A stretch of DNA of 34,897 nt, from assembly GCA_013214205.1 (NCBI GenBank), contig JABSPQ010000363.1, forward strand, positions 1-34,897, in the 5' to 3' direction. Origin of the DNA: Flavobacteriales bacterium (GTDB lineage Bacteria > Bacteroidota > Bacteroidia > DT-38). This document shows positions 1 through 8,900 of the stretch, piece by piece. Both the position numbers and the translations under genes were made by a program. Positions within the stretch are counted from its first letter, which is position 1; every line of letters begins with the position of its first letter. Below the pieces are notes generated by a model. The model did no database searches. It was not told where the DNA came from and was given only the letters and a program-made list of their open reading frames with translations.

Positions 1-163
1 ATTCATGCTTGTAAACGTTATTCCTTGCATCAGAATTACGTTTTAATTCTCTGCTTACAACTGACTTGTTTTTCCCAATAGCTTTGGCTATCTGAACTTG
101 ATTGTAACCTTCCTTGAGCATACAGGAGATTGTATATCTTTGATTAACGGTAATATGAGCCAT
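1..163 (-). CDS. IS30-family transposase, N-terminal part (cut by window edge)
   Basis: The minus strand encodes 54 residues from an ATG at 163, beginning MAHITVNQRYTISCML, and runs off the left edge without a stop. The pattern of a GYNQVQIAKAIGKNKSVVSREL-type helix-turn-helix (about residues 19-40) is the N-terminal DNA-binding domain of IS30-family DDE transposases, with the typical 'SVVSRELKRN' recognition helix. IS30 enzymes are usually about 300-380 aa, so most of the gene, including the DDE catalytic core, lies outside the window. Whether the copy is intact cannot be seen. The transposase start is close to the element's left end, so the end of the insertion sequence probably falls between about 250 and 310, but I could not identify its inverted repeat without the other end. 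Confidence 0.85.
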   Translation of the reverse strand, partial: MAHITVNQRYTISCMLKEGYNQVQIAKAIGKNKSVVSRELKRNSDARNNVYKHE

Positions 164-207
164 ACAACTTCTTTTTTAGTGATTTGAAGCAGTAAGGTAA
201 ATATTCC

Positions 208-247
208 ATCGAAACAGAAAGAGGAATTGTCCTCTTTTTGTTTCGAT
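208..247. repeat. Hairpin upstream of the IS30 transposase
   Basis: An 18-base inverted repeat with one mismatch (arm 208-225, loop 226-229, arm 230-247) lies 45 bases upstream of the transposase ATG. It starts ATCGAAACAG and closes CTGTTTCGAT-like. A strong stem here would block read-through transcription into the transposase from outside, a known protective arrangement in several IS families; that role is inferred here. Confidence 0.6.
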
Positions 248-342
248 AATTTACACATAACGCAGCAAATCTGAAAGTTGCATTTATTACTTGAATTTAG
301 GAGGTTCTGGATTTTATTTAGGACGGGATTGATACATTAATT

Positions 343-378
343 AAAAAGGTGCTGTGTTTTCGAACACAGCACCTTTTT
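343..378 (-). terminator. Rho-independent terminator, probably bidirectional
   Basis: An 11-bp perfect GC-rich stem (GGTGCTGTGTT at 348-358 and its complement at 363-373) closes on a TTCG tetraloop and is flanked by A5 (343-347) and T5 (374-378). It lies 30 bases beyond the stop of the M90 peptidase gene and has U-tracts on both strands, so it can end minus-strand transcription from that gene and also insulate it from the IS side. Confidence 0.9.
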
Positions 379-408
379 ATTTGCATATTACTATTACCAA
401 GAAAACTT

Positions 409-1296
409 TTAATCTGTAAGTTGTAGACTGTCGTTCCCCAACCACCTATAGTTATTTTTAGTATTGAGCGGATTTTGATTTAACAAGAGCGATAGTTTAT
501 TAAATAACAAAGGTAATTCCCTTTGCATTTCTTCTGGCGACTCAAAAAAGTGTTCTACACAAGCCGGGAAAAACTCATGATCCGTTGCTGCTGCATAGCT
601 CCTCAAAATAGATTTACCACCCTTTTTAATCCAAGAATACTCAACCAGTGAAGCCTCTTGCCATTCTCGGAAATGCGCTGCTACCTTATTTGTATGAGTA
701 CCGAATTCGATTACTTCTTGAGCAAATGCATGACTCATTTCATGGAGGCCCAAGTTCAAATTATCGTGCTCTATGTCGAAACCTTCTGTGATGTGCGCCC
801 ACGACAAATACATTTTTTCAGATTTTGCCGTGCCGCCCCTCATCTTATGTTCGCTAGACCATAGCTGAAATGTATTGGGGTACACATGAAAAAAATCATA
901 CATCGGAAAACTAAAATCATCTAGTCCGTAAGTAAGCTGAATGGCGGCAGAAGCTATTACTGCTTTAATTTCGTAGGTAATTCTTAAACCTTCGTGCCCT
1001 AAATAATGCTTGTCCTCAACAAAAACCAACAACCTATTCAAAAACCTTGCTTTACCTCTAATCGAAAGCTTTCTATAATAAGGGTTGTACTTTGATAATA
1101 TTTTGTCGAGAGATTTATACTTACCCCTCGTAATGTCTGTACCATATTTAATTCTGTTGAAATAAAACGCCAGAATTGACGAGGATTTCAAGACCATTAT
1201 TACACCAAAAATCAAAACAGGAACTACAAAAATCAGTATAGTTCCAAGGACATGTTCTCCTTCGGTTTGTGAAATAAGATAAATTGGATCGTACAA
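409..1296 (-). CDS. M90-family zinc metallopeptidase, MtfA-like
   Basis: The 295-residue protein has a membrane segment near the N-terminus (about residues 17-36) followed by a soluble domain. The zinc site reads HEMSH at 185-189, with a second conserved block EFFPACVEHFF at 241-251. Glu248 is 62 residues after Glu186, the spacing I recall for the third zinc ligand of E. coli MtfA (H-E-x-x-H plus E). MtfA is a peptidase that also binds the Mlc repressor in enterobacteria; in Bacteroidota no such partner is known, so only the peptidase assignment is claimed. The frame starts with TTG at 1296, with a stop upstream at 1312-1314 and no upstream ATG. The first internal ATG (residue 34) would remove most of the membrane segment, so TTG is preferred but not certain. 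A terminator follows at 343-378. Confidence 0.85.
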   Translation of the reverse strand: MYDPIYLISQTEGEHVLGTILIFVVPVLIFGVIMVLKSSSILAFYFNRIKYGTDITRGKYKSLDKILSKYNPYYRKLSIRGKARFLNRLLVFVEDKHYLGHEGLRITYEIKAVIASAAIQLTYGLDDFSFPMYDFFHVYPNTFQLWSSEHKMRGGTAKSEKMYLSWAHITEGFDIEHDNLNLGLHEMSHAFAQEVIEFGTHTNKVAAHFREWQEASLVEYSWIKKGGKSILRSYAAATDHEFFPACVEHFFESPEEMQRELPLLFNKLSLLLNQNPLNTKNNYRWLGNDSLQLTD

Positions 1297-1343
1297 ACGA
1301 CTCGTATATGGTTAACGTGAAGTTAACCCAAATAATGAATAAA

Positions 1344-1388
1344 GGAAAAAGGACTTGAGCCAATCCAATGGCTTTTAAACAAGTCCTT
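1344..1388 (-). terminator. Terminator of the carboxypeptidase-regulatory-like gene cluster
   Basis: Nested inverted repeats AAGGACTTG/CAAGTCCTT (1349-1357 and 1380-1388) and AGCCA/TGGCT (1358-1362 and 1369-1373) form an interrupted stem that, on the minus strand, is followed directly by a T-run (the A-run ending at 1350). It lies 10 bases beyond the end of the gene at 1398. Confidence 0.75.
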
Positions 1389-1397
1389 ATCCGGGCG

Positions 1398-1883
1398 TCA
1401 TTGCGTTAAATTTCTTTGTGGACTTAATGCCACCTTCCAGGCATTAAGTCGAATCTGGTCTCCTGTAATAATAGTTGATGAACGGCCTTTTTTGCTTATT
1501 AAAGGTGGATCATAACTAGGAGATGACCAGCAATCAAAAACAACTCCTCCCATGTATTCTAAGCTCAAATCCAAAACTATTTGAGAGGAATCTATTTTAA
1601 CTCCAGTCCCTTTTAGGGATAGGTACCCGATAAATCTTGCCTCCACATCATACGCCCCATAGGGAATAGCCACAATAATATATCTGCCATTAAAATCGGT
1701 TACACCACCAGCAATTACTACATCGCCTTGTTTAACAACCACATTAGCAAAAGGCATTGCTTCTCCCGTTTTAGAGTCGGTTAGTTTTCCTTTTAAGAAA
1801 CCCGTTTGAGCTTGAAGCTTCACAGCCATTAAACTCATAAATCATACGGTAATTACGACGGTAACTAATATTGATTTTTTCAT
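1398..1883 (-). pseudogene. Carboxypeptidase-regulatory-like domain protein with nonsense codon in its signal peptide
   Basis: The frame from ATG at 1883 reads MKKSILVTVVITV, then TGA (1842-1844), then FMSLMAVKLQAQTG, an obvious secretion signal split by a stop. Downstream the frame is open for 146 residues from ATG 1838: a CarboxypepD_reg-like beta-sandwich (GKLTDSKTGEAMPFANVVV, DFNGRYII, FIGYLSL) and a short tail. It is clearly a paralogue of the next gene (compare LTDGATGETLPFVNI and FIGYPTL) but stops where that protein continues into its von Willebrand domain. A restart at 1838 would give a very poor signal peptide, so export is probably lost. Either a nonsense mutation in a duplicated gene copy or a base error; the domain itself shows no other damage. 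It ends at the terminator at 1344-1388. Confidence 0.7.
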
Positions 1884-1919
1884 TGTTAACTAGTTTGTTT
1901 AAATACTTAGAAACTAAAC

Positions 1920-3893
1920 TTAATTTTTGGCTAACGACACACTAGACTGCACCATTTTAATAAACTCCATTCTATAACCGTTTTTGTCTTCGCCTTTGGC
2001 ACCTTTTGCCAATTCAAGCACATTGTTGTAATTGGCATCTGCTTTGAATTCTGAATTTCTCAATATCATACCGTACTGAGCAACAGCAGCAGAAAATCTA
2101 AAGTTTTCAGAAGGCATTTCTTCAGATTCGTTAACGTTTAGTGTTTTAACAATCAACCTACTAGTATCCTCATCAGGTTTCTTATATCTAAACTTTACAG
2201 TAAGTAGTTCGTCGGAAATTGGATCAATATCCTTTTTTTCTACATTCAATTGATACTTTAATCGATCGATACTTTTTGAAAAACTTGAATTTACTCCTAC
2301 TGGAATAATTTCGTACAACGCAGTTACCATGTGCCCTGCACCCAGTTCTCCGGCATCTTTTTTATCGTTATTAAAATCTTCGGCCTCTAACATACGATTA
2401 ACATAACCGATTAACCTGTACGACTGAACGTGTTCAGGATTAAACTCAACCTGTATTTTTACATCTTTAGCAATGGTAAAAAGAGTTGAACGCATTTCAG
2501 TCACAAAAACTTTTTGAGCCTCTCGAATGTTATCGATGTAATAATAATTACCGTTCCCAGCATTACTTATCTGTTCCATCCTACCATCTTTATAATTACC
2601 CATTCCAAAGCCTGCGATGGTTAAGAAAATACCGTCGTTACGTTTTTCTTCAATCAGCGAAACCAATTCGGTATTTGAAGAAACGCCAACATTAAAGTCT
2701 CCATCTGTAGCAAGAATAATTCTATTGTTACCATCCTCAATTAAATTTTCCTTGGCAACTTTGTAGGCCAATCTAATTCCTCGCGCTCCAGCAGTAGATC
2801 CACCAGACCTAAGGTTATCTAAAGCATCAATTATTTTTTGTTTCTCGCTTACAGGTGTTGATGGCAATACCAATCCTGCTGCCCCTGCATAAACCACAAT
2901 GGCAACTCGGTCTCTGTCATCCAATTTATTGATGAGCAATTTCATCGACGATTTTAGCAATGGTAATTTATTCTGACTTCCCATAGAACCAGATACGTCT
3001 ATTAAAAAAACCAAATTACTAGGATTTATCTCATCGTAATTCAATTGCTTTCCTTGCAAGCCAATATGTACCAATTTATGCTCGGGGTTCCAAGGTGCCG
3101 AAGCCACTTCTGTAGTTATAGAAAAAGGATATTCTCCTTCTGGATTAGGATAATCGTAGTTGAAATAGTTAACCATTTCCTCTATTCTTACTGCATCTGG
3201 CCTTGGATACGTGCCATAATTTATCATTCTTCTAATATTGCTATATGAAGTTGCATCTACATCAATAGAAAACGTTGAAAGTGGCTCTTTAAAAGGACTA
3301 GCAAAAGTATTATCGCTAAACCCTATATACTCCTCGGTATTTAGAGTTGCATGGTACGGTTGTGATATTGTAGTAACAGGTGTAGATGATCTAGCTCCTC
3401 TAATAGATTTAATTCGACCTGGATTAGAAGCAACACCACGACCTGGCATTCTCCTTAAACTTTCCCCAGAAACCACACATGATGAGCCCCCTTTCTTATC
3501 TATTAACGGAATTTTAAAAGAGACAATCATCACTTCATCCAGTTTTATACCTCCACCAGAAGTCAATTTCAGGTCAACAATATGAAGCCCTTCAGTTATT
3601 ATAATATCAGTAGTTTTAAGGGTTGGATAGCCTATAAAAGTTGCCGTTATGTCATAAATACCCATCGGAATACCTTTGATATAATACAATCCATTAAAAT
3701 CGGTTGAGCCTCCTGCAATAATTGAATCTCGTAGTGATACCTCAATATTTACAAATGGAAGCGTCTCGCCCGTAGCGCCATCTGTTAACTTACCTCTTAT
3801 GGAGCCATACGCAGATTGTGCTTGAATTTGAATAATTGTAGTACACATAATGCATAAAATGAGTACAAGTGTATTTATTATTGTTTTTTTCAT
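1920..3893 (-). CDS. YfbK-type von Willebrand factor A protein with N-terminal carboxypeptidase-regulatory-like domain
   Basis: 657 residues with a Sec signal peptide ending at about residue 26 (IQIQAQ). A CarboxypepD_reg-like domain (about 30-110) is followed by a short segment resembling the start of a TonB-receptor plug (SGESLRRMPGRG), a von Willebrand N-terminal domain (about 190-290), a vWA domain (about 292-470) and a C-terminal DUF3520-type region (about 475-655). The metal site is intact: D299-x-S301-x-S303, a Thr near 367 and D397. This architecture is common and conserved in Bacteroidota and is thought to act in the cell envelope as a protein-binding module; the partner is unknown. 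It is the only intact member of a three-gene tandem array (1398-4842). Confidence 0.9.
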   Translation of the reverse strand: MKKTIINTLVLILCIMCTTIIQIQAQSAYGSIRGKLTDGATGETLPFVNIEVSLRDSIIAGGSTDFNGLYYIKGIPMGIYDITATFIGYPTLKTTDIIITEGLHIVDLKLTSGGGIKLDEVMIVSFKIPLIDKKGGSSCVVSGESLRRMPGRGVASNPGRIKSIRGARSSTPVTTISQPYHATLNTEEYIGFSDNTFASPFKEPLSTFSIDVDATSYSNIRRMINYGTYPRPDAVRIEEMVNYFNYDYPNPEGEYPFSITTEVASAPWNPEHKLVHIGLQGKQLNYDEINPSNLVFLIDVSGSMGSQNKLPLLKSSMKLLINKLDDRDRVAIVVYAGAAGLVLPSTPVSEKQKIIDALDNLRSGGSTAGARGIRLAYKVAKENLIEDGNNRIILATDGDFNVGVSSNTELVSLIEEKRNDGIFLTIAGFGMGNYKDGRMEQISNAGNGNYYYIDNIREAQKVFVTEMRSTLFTIAKDVKIQVEFNPEHVQSYRLIGYVNRMLEAEDFNNDKKDAGELGAGHMVTALYEIIPVGVNSSFSKSIDRLKYQLNVEKKDIDPISDELLTVKFRYKKPDEDTSRLIVKTLNVNESEEMPSENFRFSAAVAQYGMILRNSEFKADANYNNVLELAKGAKGEDKNGYRMEFIKMVQSSVSLAKN

Positions 3894-3958
3894 AGATATA
3901 TGTTTTAAAAAGTTAATAAATCTGCTTGGCTGGCGATTTAATCTTAAAAAATGATAAG

Positions 3959-4842
3959 CTAGCGAACAACAATTACCTTCTTGGTTGTCATATTTCCTTC
4001 GTTTACAAAAGAGAAAAAGTAAGCCCCCGTTGGGTAATTGGAAAGATCGAATTGCTCGGTCGTTTTTCCAATCATAGAAATTGATCCAATCCGTTCTCCT
4101 GTAATGCTGGTTATCATAAGGCTTTCAACCGCAGTATTTACTTCTACCCTCACATGGCCAGTAGTTGGGTTTGGATAAACCTTAAAGTTATTCTCTTGCT
4201 TTATCACAACTTCTTCCTCAATCTCCTCTACGCTCAAGGGGGTTTCTTCAGCTAATTCTTCATCGTCTTCTACTATATATAAAACAACTTCGTCTGTTTG
4301 TAAAGGCTCATGCTCCATCCCCTTTTCAAGATTTTTTTATTGGTTTTTCGAGAGGCCCAATTAGCTTTATTCTCTTCCGACAATACTCTGCTTTCTCTTG
4401 CCTTGTACACAATTCCAAAAGGATCGCTTCTTACAGCGCGCATAGGACAGCCTCTACTGGTTACCTCTTCAATTAATTTTATCACATACCACAATTCACA
4501 TTTACTGGTACCCGACTCAACCTTTATCGCAATCTCTTTTATCTCTTCCTCGATAACTAAACTTTTTAAATACTTTGGATAAAAACCTTTATAGGTAACC
4601 TTTAAACCATAAGTACCATTTGCGATTTTATCTATATAAAACTTACCATTATAATCGCAATTAGATTTTATAACTGTAGCTCCTTCCTGTGTAAGTTCTA
4701 CACTTGCGAATGCAACACTTTCGCCAGTTTCCGTTTTTAGTACTGTTCCGAATATTGAGCCTGCCTCTACGTTGAAACAAGTACATATTACAAACAAGTT
4801 TATGAGTAAGAATGGGACAAAGTTTTTCCATATAGATTTCAT
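3959..4842 (-). pseudogene. Carboxypeptidase-regulatory-like protein with T9SS sorting domain, frameshifted
   Basis: The frame from ATG 4842 encodes a signal peptide (about 28 residues, ending near NVEAG), a CarboxypepD_reg-like domain (GTVLKTETGESVAFASVEL) and a linker, and drifts out of frame at an A7 run on the minus strand (4332-4338). The next frame carries an acidic linker and a clear T9SS type A sorting domain (VYPNPTTG, about 48-55 of the 119-residue segment from 4318) ending KKVIVVR. One extra A gives a continuous product of roughly 294 residues reading RKTNKKNLEKGMEHEPLQ. Thus this was a T9SS-exported surface protein. The defect is a single-base deletion by mutation or by sequencing. 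The A7 run could in principle slip at the ribosome, but the upstream codon pairing is poor for -1 slippage (see rejected list). Confidence 0.75.
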
Positions 4843-5132
4843 AGTCTATCAATTAAAGTGAATAAAAAAAGTTAAGAAGGATGCGGAAGTAGCAAGTATC
4901 TAATTGGACATTGACCTGATTACTTGTTACTGAGTTGATGAGTAGCTCGCGTTGCTTTTACATCCTTTGGAATTATTACCCCAAAAAAACAAAAACACCC
5001 TAAATAAGAATTTAAAAACAGCGGTATTATGCTCATTAAAAGCAGATTACCCCAGAAGTTCATTACTAAACAAAATGGTTAAAATCCAATACGACGGAAC
5101 GAAAAACGGAATATTCTTGATTACAAGAGTTA

Positions 5133-5741
5133 TTACTGAGCCTCTCTAATTATTTTTTTCAAGTTGGTAACTGTATCAAAAGGCCCATCTACAATAAACA
5201 AGTTAACCACCCAAGATGGTAAGCTTCCTGATGGGTCAGCAATAATTTCATAAGTAAGTCTTAGCTCATTATCGTTAATCTTTTCAAATAACCAATAGCC
5301 TTCCAACAGCTTAATCCTTACATAATCTTCTTTTTCATCAAGAAAATTCAGTTTTTGCTTCAAGATTTTCCTAAAAGATATGTCGCCATCAAAAACAAAA
5401 GAGGTTTCAATTACCATATCCCGGTCAGAAAATGGCCACGGTACGCCTATTTTATGATATTCTATGGTATGGTCAGGTCCAAGCGTTTTAACAACCTCTA
5501 TGCTCTCTACATCTTGAACCCAATCAGGAATTTTTTCAATATCCTTTAAAATCCCGTAAGGAATAGCCAAATCGCTGCATTTAATAATTGTAATGAGTTT
5601 AAATGCCTTAAAGCTCGATGCTTCAGAATCTTTCGTGTAAATTTTAACCCCATCATTATCCCTTGCCAATTCCCACTCTTGAGCAACAAGGAGGCATGGC
5701 ATAACCATTATTAAGAAGCATATTTTAAGGATAATTCTCAC
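5133..5741 (-). CDS. Exported START-domain (SRPBCC fold) lipid-binding protein
   Basis: 202 residues starting at GTG 5741 with a signal peptide (about 20 residues, ending LLVAQ). The remainder matches the START family: DNDGVKIYTKDSE near the start, a central VPWPFSDRDMVIE, and a C-terminal helix region ending in PSWVVNLFIVDGPFDTVTNLKK. These features are typical of Bacteroidota START proteins of about 200 aa. The family binds hydrophobic ligands in a deep cavity; the ligand is unknown. It stands alone, divergent from porU with a 169-base gap. Confidence 0.85.
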   Translation of the reverse strand: MRIILKICFLIMVMPCLLVAQEWELARDNDGVKIYTKDSEASSFKAFKLITIIKCSDLAIPYGILKDIEKIPDWVQDVESIEVVKTLGPDHTIEYHKIGVPWPFSDRDMVIETSFVFDGDISFRKILKQKLNFLDEKEDYVRIKLLEGYWLFEKINDNELRLTYEIIADPSGSLPSWVVNLFIVDGPFDTVTNLKKIIREAQ

Positions 5742-5910
5742 AAATTTAGAATTCTATATATAGAACGGTTTTATAGGTTATTTGGTTCACTTAATACAAA
5801 AATAACCATATCCTTAAATAAGTAATAAGGTGAGGCAATAATAGCATATTAAAGCGTTATTGTACCACTAATGATGGTTTGTAACTAATACGCCTTAATT
5901 TTACGTTTCA

Positions 5911-8900
5911 ATGCTTAAAAAATATCTTTTCCAACTTGCTCTTCAACTACTGTTTATCAGCTCATTCGCTGGTAAAATCAACTTAACTTGGTCTGGTATA
6001 TCTGTTGAAAAAACATCTGAATATGAGTCACATAAATACCTCTCTTTTTCTGGAGCACATTTTCAAGATGATCTGCCAATGTATCATCAAAAAATTGCAG
6101 TACAATTAAACGATAAGGTTAGCTGGTATATAGAGAATGAAACCTATGAAGACCTATCGACTGCGGAAGAAAAACTAATTGATAGCAAAGGGATTGGAAA
6201 TACTATTGAGATTTCGGAAGACATAGGCTATTACAGAAAAGCCCCTTTTGCAATCGCCTCGTTTGTCCCAATCAGAAAAAAGTCGAATTCGTCGGGTTAT
6301 GAAAAATTAATTTCCTTCGACCTTAATTACACTATTGAATCTCGAGCTTTTCAAAAATCGATTCAAAAGGCTATAAACATTCAGAAAAGTTTCACAAATT
6401 CATCGGTTCTTGCTACTGGCGAGTGGTTCCAATTTAAATTGGATAAGTATGGCATCTACAAACTGGATTACAGCTATCTGAAAACAAAAGGTGTAGATGT
6501 AGATAAAATTGACCCTAGAAATCTTCAAATTTTCGGATATGGTGGTGGCATGCTTCCCGAAAGTAATAGTGCAAAGCGAATTGATGATTTAAATGAAAAT
6601 GCCATTTATGTTGATGGCGAAAACGATGGTGTTTTCAATTCTGGTGATTATATCCTTTTCTACGGTGAAGGCCCACACAAGTGGACTTACGACACTACAG
6701 ATCAACATTACAAACACAAAAATCATCATTTTTCAGATTATTCATACTACTATCTTACCGTTAGCACATCGGGGTTTGGAAAAAGAGTTAATAGCGTTAG
6801 CTCTACAACCGAAGATGCTACGAACTCTGTAAATACATTCGACGAACATCTTTTTGTAGATAATGATAATTCTAATTTAATTAAATCAGGAAAAGAATGG
6901 TACGGAGAAATTTTCGATGTAGCTACTAGTTACAGTTTCTCTTTTAGCACGCCCAATATTGATAATTCTGTTCTTGGATTTATAAAAATTCATGCCATTG
7001 CGCGTGCAACACAGACTTCTACATACACTGTATCAATTAATAACTCCAATACCCAATACATTGGTATCGATCCAATTAACAAAGCATACACGCAAGCGTT
7101 TTATAAAGGTGACATTTTAGAAACCACCTTTACTCCCAAATCAACCAATACCATCCGTATAGATTATGCCAAATCTACAGTAGCAGGGGTAGGTTGGCTA
7201 AACTACATTGAGTTACAAGTTCGTAGAAAATTAAAACTCTATGGAAATCAGATGGCCTTTAGAGATGTTTTTAGCGTAGGTGAAGGCAACATTTCTGAAT
7301 TTACTTTGAGCGGCGCCAATTCTAGCACTAAAATTTGGGATGTTACAGATCCTGCAAACGTATTTGTTCAGGAAGCAGAACTAACAGGAAGTGAGCTCGT
7401 ATTTCGTACGGAAACAGATTCGTTAAAACAATTTGTAGCACTGGGCACTTCTGGCTTTTTAACTCCAACTTTTGTTAAAGAATTAGTTAACCAAAACTTA
7501 CACGGATTAAGTCAGTACGATTACATAATTGTGGCACATCCAACATTTTTATCGGCAGCCAATACTTTGGCCGACTTTCATAGGGAAGAGAGTGACTTAA
7601 GTGTATTTGTTGTTACACCCCAGCAAGTTTATCAAGAATTCTCATCTGGCGCCCAAGACATTAGTGCTATTAGAGATTTTATGAGAATGTTTTACGAACG
7701 TGCAACGGATGAATCGGATTTACCAAAGTACCTACTACTGTTTGGAGATGGTTCGTACGATAATAAAAATAGACTTGCCGGCAACACTAATTTCATTCCC
7801 ACCTACCAATCAGCAGAGTCTAAAGAACCTACTAAATCTTATGTATCCGACGATTACTATGGCTTGCTCGATTCAACTGAAGGCGTTTGGAGAAGTGGCG
7901 CGAAACATTATTTAGATATTGGAATTGGACGAATCCCTTGTAAGGACTTAGCTGAAGCCAATGGTGTTGTCAATAAAATTATAAATTATACTCGACCAGT
8001 TTCGCAAGGAGATTGGAGGAATGGGATAACGTTTATTGCTGATGATGAAGATGGAAACTTACACGCAACTCACAGTAATATTGTTGCAAACTCTGTGGTC
8101 GATAGTAATAAAAATTACAACATGGACAAGATTTTCTTTGATGCCTACTTTCAAGTTAACACCAGTGCCGGCCAAAGATACCCAGATGTAAAAAAGGCAA
8201 TTAACAATGCGGTTAGTAAAGGGCAATTAATAGTTAATTACACTGGGCATGGTGGCGAACTGGGCTGGGCTCATGAAAGGGTATTGGAAGTAAGTGATAT
8301 TAACAACTGGACCAATATAAACAGCTTACCTCTTTTTGTTACTGCAACTTGCGAATTTAGTAGATGGGATGATCCAGGACGTGTATCGGCAGGAGAACAT
8401 GTGCTACTTAATTCGGATGGTGGTGGCATTGCCTTAATGACTACTACGAGGTTGGTGTATGCTTCTCAAAACTTTACTTTAAGCAAGTATTTATATGCGG
8501 AAATGTTTGAGAAGGAAAACAATGAATACCAAAGAATTGGAGATATTTTCCGACTGGCTAAATTCGAAAATGGATCGCCATCAAACAATAGCAGAAATTT
8601 CTGTTTACTGGGCGACCCTGCAGTTACGTTGACTTACCCAAAAGACGATATTGTTACTACCGACATTAAAGTGAATGGGAGCAGTTCTGCAACTCAAGAT
8701 ACCTTAACCGCTTTAAGCGAAATTGAAATTATTGGCGAAATCCGAAATCAAAATGGAGTCAAAAAATCATCTTATAATGGCACTTTGTATACTACTGTTT
8801 TCGACAAATCTGTTACGCTAAGTACACTTGGAAATGATGGCGGAAGTAAAAAATATTTTAGTGTTCAAAAAAGCATATTGTTTAAGGGGAAAGCAAGTGT

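Noticed and set aside
348-373. Stem-loop at 348-373 as a riboswitch or small RNA
   Set aside because: Its stem, TTCG loop and flanking A/T runs are those of a plain intrinsic terminator.
1148-1363. A short frame with a hydrophobic start on the minus strand overlapping the peptidase gene
   Set aside because: It is in another frame of the real gene and would be cysteine-rich noise after residue 30; the peptidase frame carries the conserved motifs.
4332-4338. Programmed -1 ribosomal frameshifting at the A7 run joining the CarboxypepD_reg-like part to the T9SS domain
   Set aside because: The zero frame is AAT AAA AAA ATC, so after slipping back the P-site codon would read TAA and pair poorly. 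No downstream stem was evident, and a missing base in a homopolymer explains it more simply.
4952-5149. A 65-residue open frame on the plus strand between the T9SS pseudogene and the START gene
   Set aside because: It overlaps the convergent START gene, has no recognisable motif or typical composition, and the 4843-5132 gap has no other sign of coding or of RNA structure.
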